DNA from: Klebsormidium nitens
Taxonomy: Eukaryota; Streptophyta; Klebsormidiophyceae; Klebsormidiales; Klebsormidiaceae
DNA length: 64,000 nt
Assembly (NCBI GenBank): GCA_000708835.1
Contig: DF237020.1
Location: 124,001-188,000, forward strand
Direction of reading: 5' to 3'
Below are positions 12,160 to 22,315 of this stretch, piece by piece. The position numbers and the translations under genes were made by a program. Under the pieces are notes generated by a model, which was not told the origin of the DNA, searched no databases, and saw nothing but the letters and a program-made list of their open reading frames with translations. Each line of letters begins with the position of its first letter. Within the stretch, counting starts at the first letter, position 1.

Positions 12160-15100
12160 ATGGCAGGGTCGAAGCAAGAGCGGATGCGCCTCTTGCCAAG
12201 GCTTGCCATGTTGTTACTCCAGCGCGCAACTTTTGTGAGCACTTTGTGCTATTGCGCCGGAGTGGTGGGAATCCTCCTTCTGCCTGCCATTGCCAAAGAG
12301 ACTTACGTGGACGAAAATGCACTCAGTCCAGGTAAACCCAAAATCTCCTGCTTCTAGGCATTTGCCAACTTCTCAGATCCTTTCTTGCTCGATCACAATT
12401 TTGTGCAAGAGATGAAATGATAACCTGCAGGTTCGATTTGAAAGGTCACAAAGAACACTGCAAGCTTTTCCATTTGCCGGTTACAATGTGGCCATGATAG
12501 ACTGATAGCAACCTACCTTTCTGAATGGTTAAAAGTCAAAGGTCCTTTGAAGGAGCAAAAACAAATGGTTTCTGTCCTTGTCTTCTGGACAGGGATGGCA
12601 ACCCCTGGAGGTTTGTACGAAGATGTCCAGCAATTAGTGGCGGAGATCAGAAAGAACTCATCCCAGTGAGTATCAGCACGTTAGCAATCAAGGCCAGCCC
12701 TCGCTTCCATGCTGAAACAGCTGACAAATCAGATTTTGAGAGTCAGGCTTTGGCACCCCACCTCAGACACTCTGATCATCATACATATGACCACCATTTT
12801 GCGCTACGACGTCATTGATTGTTGTCTGCGGGCACCTGTGCCAATTTACTTGCAAGAGAGTACCCCAGAGTTTCCGGCAGCAAACGTTTGTTAGAGCAGT
12901 TTAAAGTGCTGTGATGGTACTGCTTCAAGATGAGGCCTGATGGAAGGATGATTCGTCCCCAAACTTGCATTCTGGTGTCTTTGCAGGACACTCCACTCCT
13001 GGGTGGTGCAACGGCTCACAGCTCTTGGTGTAGACTCCTGCACACACTCCTTTCCCACTCCTCCCCTCCCTCACAACTCCCCTTTCCAGTTTTCTGAACC
13101 CCTTACACGGACGGCTACCCAGGCAAAAGAATCGGGTCACAACATAGTTGGGGTAGCGAGAGCCTGGAGAGGAGAGGGCAACGAGTGCATGGTCCTCGTC
13201 ACCCCCATGTCTGCGGAAGACACAGCGGCTGGGCCAGATGCTATTGCCCTGGCCATAAGCTATGTCGTCTTCCGCCATCTTACGACAGTGCCCTGGCTAG
13301 CCAAGGACGTGATCTGGGTGCTTCCGGACAGTCGCTACGGTGAGATACCATAGATGATGCGCTATATCTACCCTCCACAAGTGCTTTGGTCTGAGACGCC
13401 CTGAACTATTCATCGACTAAAGCCTGCATAATCTTCTGCACAACGGCACAAGAGCGCATGGTGGGTGAAAAGCGCTTCGGTACCAAGTCGAGCAGAAGTC
13501 ACTTCCCATTTCTGTCAAAGTTTATCACAAGACTCTACTGAAGCGCATGAATCTGAATGCGTAAAGATTATTGAAGTCAAGATATGAGTAAGTCAGAACG
13601 CTCTATCTTATCTGGGCCTAACAGCAATGATCGTTGTACAGGTGGAACAACGGACACCTACCTCTTGCATGAGAAGTCAGAGGACCGGACTGTATTTATG
13701 AGGGTTTTCCCCAAGACTTTCACGCTAACAGGGTCATTACAGCTCTCTCTCGGCTTTGCAGGCGCAGAATACGCCCTCTCCCAGTGGTTGGCAGACTACC
13801 ACTCCCCGTCTGCAAACTCCACCGGTCGCTTTCTCAGGGGGGGAGCAATCCAAGCTGCCGTCGCGCTCGAGATCGATGCGGGGTACCGTTCCGGGCCGTT
13901 TGACTTGGTGGAGCTGCGGGGCGAGGGGCCGAACGGCGAGATGCCAAACATGGACATGTTCAGCACCGTAACGTTCCTCAACAGGTGTGCGAGCCGCTCC
14001 TTTCGACCAGTCCCTGGCAAACACCTCTCTTCGACCTACCTTCGACACGTCTGAGAAATTCGGCAACTGCTTCTCCAATTGTTAAGAGGGGGAGGTTGCT
14101 GAAGCAGCAGAGTGCTCAAGAGAAGCCGTCAAACAATAAATTAGATCCTTGTCCACTCTTGTCCACTAAAGACTTCGTTGGGTTGCAAACGTTGGGAACA
14201 GTATTTTGCTCGACTGTGGCTTCGAAGCCCCCAGCGGAATCCAAGACAAAGCAGCTGCCGCACTCTGACCGTACTAACTATCAGAACGAGTCACAGTTTG
14301 CTTGGCAAAGTCTGCCAGGTCTCTTTTTCTTTAAATTGCTCCGTGGAAACAATTCAGCGCACTCTAGTTTCCTGTCACTGATAGAGTCCGTCGTCGTGTT
14401 ACTTCTAACCAGGTATCAACCGGTGCACTGGGGCTTGCGCTTCGAGCTGGCGCGGTGGTGGGGGCTGAGCAAATACCTGGGGCCGTTACTGCCGTTTCTG
14501 CGGTGGGCAGCGGACGAAATCGGACGGACGTCCGGGCAGGAGTACGGGCGGCACCTGGAGATGCTGGCGGCGTGCATGCACCGGCAGGTATGAATACTTG
14601 TGGCTCTCTGTAATTGGAGCGAAAATTCGTAAGCATAGAATGCCTTACTTTCTGTTTTGAGAAGGACATAGAAGCCCCACTCTCTTTAAAAGACTCTTCA
14701 CTGCACACAATGAACGTGCCTGAGCACCCTTCGATGAGCGACGATTGATATTTGTTTAGCTCTGAAGGTGGCACAAATTCTGCCACGGCTTTGTGCTGGT
14801 TTTGCCTCACTAAGACAAACGACTCGCAAGCCCACCGGTGCCAGATGTACGTGCATCCCGATACCTTTTCCATCTTGAAGGTAACAGTGTAGTTGCCAGA
14901 TGTCATTGACATACTAATGTCGCCGTCAACCCTGGCAGTGTAGAAAAGGTCTCCCGAAATCGAACGAACGAGCAAGCGCGTCCGAAACGCGAGACAGGAA
15001 AATCTTGCGGACAGATATACACGCTTTGAGTTACTGCCAAGCTCCGAGTAACGCCTGTTCTAGTCTCTACCTTGCAGGCCGTGGCGCGGCGATGAGAGAG

Positions 15101-18100
15101 TACGGGGCGTTCCGCCAAGACGTCATCAAGAGCTTCGTTCAAAACAAAACCGACCAGCAAGCAACTCCCGTTCACAAAACCTTCTGTACACACACACGGG
15201 TCGATGATAAGCCCCGAGTGACGCTGTTCTTGTCACTATCTTGCAGGCGGTTGGGGCGTCGACGGGAGTGCACGGGACGTTCCGCCGCTACACCTGAGGA
15301 AATTCGTCCATATCCGAACCGACCGGCAAGCTACATGGCATTCTGTATACGAACAAGGGTTGATTATAAGCTCCGAGTGACGCTGTTTTTGTCACTACCT
15401 CGCAGGCCGTCGGAGCGTCGACGGGAGTGCACGGGGGGTTCGCATGTACAACACCAGGAAGTTCGTCAAATCCGAACCCACCAGCAAGCTACTCCCGTCC
15501 ACAAGACCCTCTGTACACACACAAGAGTCGACAGAAGCTCCAAGTGACCTCGTTCTTGTCACTACCTTGCAGGCCGTTGGAGCGTCGACGGGAGTGCATG
15601 GGGCGTTCCGCCGGTACACCATCGACGCCCTGACTCTCGTGGCGAAGCCGACCGGCGACAACCACGACCCGACGGCAAAGGTGTCGGCGGCCGCGGCAGC
15701 TGCTGCGAGGCATGACCAGGCGCGAAGCATTTTGAAGATCTCAAGGTGAGGTCAGATTGCTGGTTTTGCCTGGCTTCGCTTGATCCTCGGCACGTTGTCC
15801 CCTACGCTGGTCTTCTTGGTCGACTGCTTCTCTTTTGAGCGAGTCAGGAGCCATTTTAAGCGATTTGTGGTCCCTTTATTTACGGCACTCCTCAGCTCTC
15901 ACAAATACCAAGCTTGGTATGTCTCCATTCTGCTTCGCCTCACCTGTTGAGTTGTTGCTCTGCAACAGGCTTGGATTACGTTTCTTTTGTCCAGAACCTC
16001 TTTTGGCCATGTCAGGAGGCGATCATCTTCTCATTGTCCTTTCACCAGCTGCTTTTGTTAAACTCCATACGCCTCGACTCGCTCAACCTTTGCTGGCCGT
16101 TTCAACGCCTTTCAGGTCCATCTTCCAGACCCAGGAGTGTGAATGAGTGCGTATTCGTCCAATTTGATCCGTAGTTTGCCGGTGTCTTTTCAAAGCAATT
16201 TTCTGGTCCGTGACCTTGACGTCCACCTCTCCTTCTTAGGCTGCTCGAGCCACTCCTTCGCTGCCTAACCAAGCTGCTCATCCGCTTGCCTACCTTTGTC
16301 ATCATTCTTTTACTACTTCGGTTTTTCAATGTTTAATCTGTTTGCCTGACTCGTCTAGGCTACTCGAGTTCTTCCTCCGCTGCCTCATTGAACTGCTCGA
16401 GCCACCTTCTTTACCGCCCTCGGCAAACTGTTCAACCACTCACCCAGCTTTTTGGGACTCGTTGTTTTTACTCTCTTTTTGAATTTCTCTCCCTTAACCT
16501 ATTCAGGCTGCTTGAGTCCTTCCTCCGCTGCCTCAACAACCTGCTCGAGCGCTTCCACCACTCCTTCTTCCTCTACGTCCTCGCCTCGCCCACTCGCTTC
16601 GTCTCCATCGGCGAGTACATGATCCCCTTCGCGCTCCTCCTTGCAACATTGCCGCTCACTGCCGCCGCGCTGGCCGCCAAGGGGTTTTTGGTGCCCTGCT
16701 TACAAGGACAAGGTGAAAGCGCGGGCCAGAAAACGATGTTCGAAGCTGGCAAGAAGTCGGGGTCGGGCAAGGGGACGGGAGAGTTTGCGGAGAAAGTTGC
16801 GAGCGGTGAGCGGACAACAGAGAACGTCCGGCGAACTAATGACGTCACCAAGTCTCAGAGATATGCGCCGGAGAAGAGCGTATCTGGGGAGATGTCGGGC
16901 TGTGCATATCCTGTCAAGTTAAGTAGCAAGAAGCCCGCGAATCAAAATAGGGTGGGCTCGGCGGAGGAAGCCCTGCCGAGTAGCTTATGCCTCCTTCCCG
17001 CCAACTGGACAGGAGCAGCGGCAACCGTTGTCACCGCATACCTGGGGGGAGCTTTTCTGTGGCAGATCACCCCCCTGCTGCTTGACCTCGGAACGGCTGC
17101 CTCGCAGCGGCTGGGAACCGCCGCCGACGCGACGAGCGTCGCAGTGTGGGCCGTCGCCGCACTTCCGCTGCTGACATCAGCAGTGCTCGCGGTCCCTGTC
17201 GGCGCAGAAACCTCTTCGCTCTCGTTTACTGGTGCTGCGTCTGACAAGGCTGGGGTGATAATGGGCGGGAGTGTGCAACACGATATTCGAGAGGAGGGGA
17301 GAACGGGAGCGCGTTTCAGAAAGGCGGACTGGGTTGCATTGAAAAGTGCGACTCTTGCGGTTGCGGGTCTGGCGCTCGGGGCGCTGGTGAACCTTGACTA
17401 CGCGCTCGCTCTCTTGTCGGCGGTCTTTCTGGTCCCCATCTGCTTGTTAGCACGGCCGGTCCGGCTGTTGAACGTCAACAAAGTCGAAGTGTTGCAGAAA
17501 TTGGACGACTCGGCCCCCGTAGCCTCGACAGAAGGGCAAGAAGATGAGAAGCAAGATTTGCGTAAAGTTACAGGTTCTGGAGAGTCCGCGGAAAGTGAGC
17601 GAGGGTCATTGAATCGCGACCAAGTGGAGGGTATTGAAAGCTCGGATGTCCGGGAAAAAGTAGGTTCCGAGTCTCGGTCGGAAGACCGGTCGCCCAGCAT
17701 GATTGCTCTCTGCGAGCAAGTGCGTGCGAACTTTGCAGAGGAGCGGCGACGGAGGCAGGAAGCAAGGGCGGGGTCTCGGGCGGGAAGGCTAAAAGCAACG
17801 GTGAAAGGGGCAGTTCTGTGGGTCCTGGACAGACGAAGGGCGGCGAAAGATTGGGCCAAGCGAAAGCTGGGGCGCCGGCGGACAGGCGACGAGAGGTCCT
17901 CTCGTAAAACAATTTTGAAGCAAGTGGTTCTCCTCTTGGGGGCAACTTTGGCTTCCGTTGGGCCCTTCTTTGTGTTGGGTTGGGAGCAAGAACAGGGACC
18001 TAGCGTCGGCACCCTCGTCCAAAGGGTTAAAAGCTCGAGTTCCATAGCAATGCCGTGGTTGATTGCGGGGTATTTGCCCACCGTTGCCTTGTGCCTGAGA

Positions 18101-18130
18101 GTCATTTTCTCGCCCCCGTTTGATCGCTAG
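12160..18130 (+). CDS. GPAA1: GPI transamidase subunit GAA1 (GPAA1)
   Basis: Seven exons: 12160-12331, 12593-12665, 12987-13339, 13762-13984, 14413-14587, 15573-15745, 16507-18130 (about 930 residues). GAA1 is the ER-membrane subunit of the complex that attaches GPI anchors to secretory proteins. The sequence shows an N-terminal membrane segment followed by TYVDENALSPG, then the luminal-domain blocks WLAKDVIWVLPDSRYGE, GAIQAAVALE, GPNGEMPNMDM and HWGLRFE, and GVHGAFRRYTIDALTL. Next come FHHSFFLYVLASPTRFVSIG and several C-terminal hydrophobic segments, consistent with a multi-spanning C-terminus. The last exon also carries two hydrophilic, Lys/Arg/Glu-rich stretches (roughly 16720-16960 and 17480-17900), which make the protein clearly longer than the usual 600-700 residues. 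The start is the first ATG before the membrane segment. Introns 5 and 6 carry splice-edge tandem arrays. The small exon 2 fits both neighbouring phases but is weakly conserved. Confidence 0.92.
14630..14975 (-). pseudogene. Possible nested antisense ORF or gene fragment in GAA1 intron 5
   Basis: About 115 antisense codons are open without a stop, with a protein-like composition (segments such as NYTVTFKMEKVSG, YIWHRWACESFVLVRQ and AVAEFVPPSELNKY). The frame then runs on into the antisense of GAA1 exon 5, where it is a shadow. No ATG lies at the very start; the first is near 14914. I do not recognise the family with certainty. It could be an inserted gene fragment, a nested small gene, or chance. 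Confidence 0.25.
15040..15610 (+). repeat. Tandem array copying the 5' edge of GAA1 exon 6
   Basis: Four units of about 159-169 bp whose acceptors (TTGCAG or TCGCAG) end at 15077, 15246, 15405 and 15572. Each unit has a leader related to AGCTCCGAGTGACGCTGTTC, the acceptor, and coding bases related to GCGTCGACGGGAGTGCA. Only the last unit continues into conserved GAA1 sequence. Read in frame from exon 5, units 1 and 2 soon meet TGA, and unit 3 leaves the conserved frame. Confidence 0.92.
16230..16560 (+). repeat. Tandem array copying the 5' edge of GAA1 exon 7
   Basis: Acceptors ending at 16239, 16358 and 16506 are each followed by a variant of CTGCTCGAG...CTTCCTCCGCTGCCTCA...CTGCTCGAG. The third is the genuine start of exon 7; the first two are degraded copies within intron 6. 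Unit length is about 119-148 bp. Confidence 0.85.
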
Positions 18131-19554
18131 ACCGTTTGTTGACAAGGCTGGCTGTCCTCAGCCCAACTTGAGTCGCCAAGTATGTCAGTCGACTTAACAT
18201 GCATGCGAAGGAGCTCAAGTTCGCAGCCATGGTCGTTAAATCCCCGTCGATCTAATTGACGTCTTATGATGGCTGCTGTTTTGACTAGTGACCTGAGTGC
18301 AACCTCTGATGATCTAGTCTTTGTCAACCTCTCCTCAGTGACTAGTTGAAACCATGCACTTTCTTGTTGTAACGTTCTAGAATAATGCCTGCCCGTGATG
18401 TGCAGTTCATAGAAATAGTGACTCACAAACATTTACCAAAGCACAGCCAGTCCGGCCAAACGCGACGGTCTCTTTTCAAATACGCCGTAGCCAAATAGGC
18501 CATAGGCTATTCATGGCACACAATGTTTCGGAGTTCGTAAAAGTATGCCAGCTCTAAGATTGACACACTACCCTATCAACCTACGTGACCGGGCAAAGCC
18601 TATCCAAGATCTTTTGTACGTGTCAACGGTAGCTGTCCGTGGCTTCATCTAGCTATGATAATTTTAAAATGCACCGCCGCGGCGCAGAGTCCGTTTCGGT
18701 TATCTCGGATAGGCTTTGCCCGGTCGGATAGCTCAGCTAGGTAGGGTAGAGAACAAACTCACAACATGAGGCATGCAAAACGTCAGACCGTTAAAGAACT
18801 TCCATGCCCCCCGGCCGGGCCCAAACTTCAAAGCTTAGGGGATCTTTTCGTCATATTCCAAGGGGAAAAACGTATCGGAGTTGTACATGGTCATACGTAT
18901 TAGGCATAGACGTTTTGCGATCGGATGCAGATCACGGGAGGCTTCATCGAATCATGCTCAGACCCGATCTCATGTAAACTGAGCAATCTTATACCGTCTT
19001 TGCAATGTAAGCAAGCCGCACCAAACGGATCAGAAGCTGCATTAAGAACTAGTTGCAGCACATACATTTTCGGGTCCAAGGGCTGCAGCACACCACCATT
19101 TGCAATTGACTCGTCGGGCACGAGCTACTTGAATTACATATGGCGCCCATGCACTGCCATATGGACCGTTGGATCGTTCCGTCTAGATCATGCAGGCTGT
19201 GATACAATGCTCACATGGATCACTAGCTGTGATGGCCAACATTCGCGGTGCATCATTGCGCAATCAGAGGTTCTGTATTCTTAGGTTTAAATGGGTCCGA
19301 CTGTCTGCTTACAACCGCAATCAGTGCAGTGCATGATGCACTGAGTCGCAGTTTTATTTAGTACAACAAACAAGCGAAAAGAAGACGTCGATTAATCGGT
19401 AGACATTCAAAATTTCGCGCACGAACACAGGTTTACCCTCAGTATTTCGTCACCATCGCAGTCACAACACAGGCCGGCTCACCGTCGCACCTCATACCAT
19501 TACCTGGGTGAGTTCCTTGTGCTTGTCTCATTGCAAAACTCTTCACCTTGAAGG
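18131..19554. other. Convergent 3' intergenic region, GAA1 / NDPK
   Basis: About 1.4 kb between two convergent genes. It holds an inverted-repeat element (18568-18749) and otherwise no recognised gene. Open frames here, such as one of 119 codons from 18925, have no family signature and are not called. Confidence 0.5.
18568..18749. mobile_element. Short inverted-repeat element (MITE-like or foldback)
   Basis: The left arm 18568-18610 and right arm 18703-18749 are inverted copies starting with CTACCCTA. They share an exact 19-base inverted match, GACCGGGCAAAGCCTATCC (18587-18605 and 18707-18725). The roughly 100-base centre is unrelated and includes a GC-rich patch. No clear target-site duplication is seen. 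It could equally be transcribed as a hairpin. Confidence 0.55.
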
Positions 19555-21897
19555 TTACTCCTTCAGCCAAGGGGTCATATCCCTGGTCCATTCCACCACC
19601 TCAGTCTCCTCGAACCACAGACCTGTTGGAGATGGAGAGATAGGGAACTCATCACTGGGGTGTGAACACTAGCAAGTGAGTGCATCTCGACTCGGTCAAT
19701 AGCATCTATCCGGTCACCAACAATCTCGTGCTGAAAGCATTTCCGAGCTGGCAGCTCAGAAAGAGGACCCCACTGCAAAACAAGGTCAATCGACGGGGAG
19801 TCGTCATATTCAAAGCAAGGCTTGGAACCACCTTCAGTTTGAAAGCAGATTCATCGAAGATGACCGGTGAAGATGAGCTTACCAATCTCACGCTCCCCAT
19901 TCTCAGGGCTGTCACTTCCATGGACCACATTCCTGCACAAATGAAAGTGGTCTGCTTAGAGGCCTGCTTCTACAAAACCGGTTCAGCTGTTTTAGAGCGC
20001 TGTGTGGATTTGAGGTCGCGTAGTTTCCCTTCTGCAGCCGCCCAAAGGACCTGACACAGCGCATACGTATCTGAGTCGGGATGCATTCAATTGTCCCCTG
20101 GCACCCTGATCTGAAAACCATGTTGCAAGGGTGCTTGAGATGGACTCGAAGTCCGACACCTCACCGCTTCACCATGAAGAATTGTATTCAGTGCTCCGTG
20201 AACTCGCTTTGCGATGCCATCCATCTATCAGAAGCAAAGTCGACATCACTGCTAACATACAAGAGTTGAGTTTGCTACTCACCTTCCAACTTCAACGGCA
20301 AAGTCGCCGCGGATAGTCCCTGGCTCAGCTGCGAGCGGGTTGGTTGCACCAATGAGCTTCCTGGCTGACGCGACCACGCCGTCCCCCTCCCAAATCATGG
20401 CTACCACAGGGCCTGAGATGATGTAGTCCACTAGCTTTCCATAGAAAGGCTTTGAAGCGAGGTCCTTGTAGTGCTCCTGCGCAATCATCACATGCGATTC
20501 TCTTGTTGAGAGCTGGCTATCTTAATGGTAGGCCTCTTTTTTGGTGCAACATAAAACCTTTCATGCTAGGTTGCCTTACTTTGTAACTGTTTGCCGGTGT
20601 TTGGGACTTCTGTACTTGGTCAGACCTTGGGCCACCCGACGCCTATTCATTCTTGTACCTTCTCCAAACACCACTCACGGGCGAATGTTCTTCCTGTTAA
20701 CTCTTGCAAAGAACCAACCATAGTCTACTTTGATAGGCCAACTAACTACTGACAGGTTGTTTGATACAACGCCTGCACGCCTTTCAAAGAGAGCGAGATG
20801 TATACTGGCTGCAAAGCATGACTCCACAAGGACTATTACAGGCAAACGGTAAGTAGCTGAGGACACTGTATAAGAACTTGGTCCCACCTTTGCAAGATCC
20901 TCTGGTGTTTGGAAGAGCTTCAGTCCTTTCAGCTGGAAGCCTTTCCTCTCAAAACGGGTGATGATTTCCCCAACAAGGCCCCTCTGTACACCGTCAGGCC
21001 TGTCATGAAAGCACTATGAGTGCTGTATGCAGATCCTCAACCTGACCGTTGTAAGTTGTAAGTCTGGCAGCCAAGAACGATCACTGTGTGCAATAAAGTA
21101 TTGTTGATATTACCACCTGATCAAACCTAGTAAGAGACAGCAGACCACAAAGGCAACAGCTACTCGAAAAAGCAAAGGAAAGTGAAAAGAGTGACTCATG
21201 AGACGCAGAACGAGAGCGATAGCCAAGTTCAGCTAGTTGACTCACTTGATCATCACATAGGAGCGCTCCTGCGAGATGGAAGTGAAAAGATCAGACGACT
21301 GGTATTTGAAAAGCCAGAAGTACTTTTCTAGACTGGAATCCATGAGGTACTCCTTCTGATTGGATTAGATCCCCGTAATCTTCCAACATTGTGTTTGTCA
21401 AGTCATCAGTACATGTGGAAGTCAAATGCCTGATGGGGTGGCATATTTTGTCTGCCTCAGCAGAGGAATCGATGTGTCCAGCAAAAGACACATATTGAAG
21501 ACCGGTACACATACGTGCATTGCTGATTGAGGTTAATCGCGACCTAGAGTCCACCACCAACAGACGCCGCCTATGCACAGTGATGTTAGTGCCACCACAT
21601 AGGTGCGCTCACCGCTCTGATTACAGGACCCGTACTCTGCCGAGCCACCCTGCATTGGAACCTGGTGGTCTGTCTCCTCAGTTGATCGCACCCAGGGGCA
21701 ATGGAAAAGTGCGATCCCTGCACATTCTGTCTGCTGGTTGGTGATGACAATGCAGGGGACCGGCGGTGGGGACGAGTGCGAGCGAATGCCGGGGCGATAG
21801 CGAAGGTGGTTGCCTGCGTATTTTGGAGGGAAGAGGAAGACGTTGCTGAGAAGGAGGAGGTTGCACGGGTGGCGGAAGCAACGGCGGAGGAAGCCAT
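19555..21897 (-). CDS. NDPK2: Nucleoside diphosphate kinase, plastid-type (NDPK2-like)
   Basis: Six exons: 21613-21897, 21246-21268, 20888-20999, 20283-20476, 19883-19932, 19555-19622 (about 243 residues). It moves the terminal phosphate between NTPs and NDPs through a phosphohistidine. The catalytic core is complete: [56 protein letters not shown], and the active-site block [16 protein letters not shown] with its histidine. The first exon encodes about 95 residues rich in Ser, Ala, Thr and Arg with almost no acidic residues, typical of a chloroplast transit peptide. I chose the ATG at 21897 (MASSAVAS) because it begins this region; an in-frame ATG at 21987 would add 30 residues. Exon 2 is only 23 nt. 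Plastid location is inference from composition. Confidence 0.92.
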
Positions 21898-22315
21898 GAT
21901 GGATTGGTGGAGCTCAGGCTGTCTGGGTGAGCAATGCTGGGACTGTGAATGTGGCGAATGTTGATGGGACATTGATTTATCCTTCAATGCAACTTATATT
22001 CAGTCTTATTCAGGCTCCGAGGATCCGATCCGACCGTCAAAAGTGGATAGAATGTGACGTGGGAGATCGCAAGGCGTCGATGTACTTGGATATCCGGGCA
22101 GTTGAAATGTGTCTGCAAGAAAGGATCTCCTGAAGATCCATGAGACAGAGTCGGGACGAGAAAAGGCAGCAGCAAAGCAACCATTGCAGGGGCGCTGCAA
22201 AAGAAGAGCTAGAGCTAAAGGGTACAAGGAAAGGGTTTTGCGTAAGTGCATCTCTCGAGGCGAGGGCGGCGTGAAGTGGCGGCGTCACATTGCGCAGAGG
22301 CAAAAAGCTGTAAGC
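21898..22315. promoter_or_regulatory. Divergent intergenic region, NDPK / cyclophilin
   Basis: About 420 bases between divergent start codons. It should hold both promoters and 5' leaders. A possible acceptor (TGCGCAG, just before 22300) precedes the cyclophilin ATG, so a spliced 5' leader is possible. Confidence 0.4.

Noticed and set aside
17398-18105. 235-codon antisense frame across GAA1 exon 7
   Set aside because: Shadow of a GC-rich coding exon; the sense frame has membrane segments and correct phase.
18720-18800. tRNA-like start (GGTCGGATAGCTCAGCTAGGTAGGGTAG) resembling an A box
   Set aside because: No T-arm or B box (GGTTCGANTCC) follows, the stems do not close into a cloverleaf, and the region is explained as one arm of an inverted repeat.
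18925-19284. 119-codon frame in the GAA1/NDPK gap
   Set aside because: No similarity to a known family, cysteine-rich random-looking composition, no promoter or splice context.
22109-22315. Upstream extension of the first cyclophilin by 69 codons
   Set aside because: The extension has no ATG start, is basic and low in conserved features, and a possible acceptor lies within it; the ATG at 22316 is preferred.
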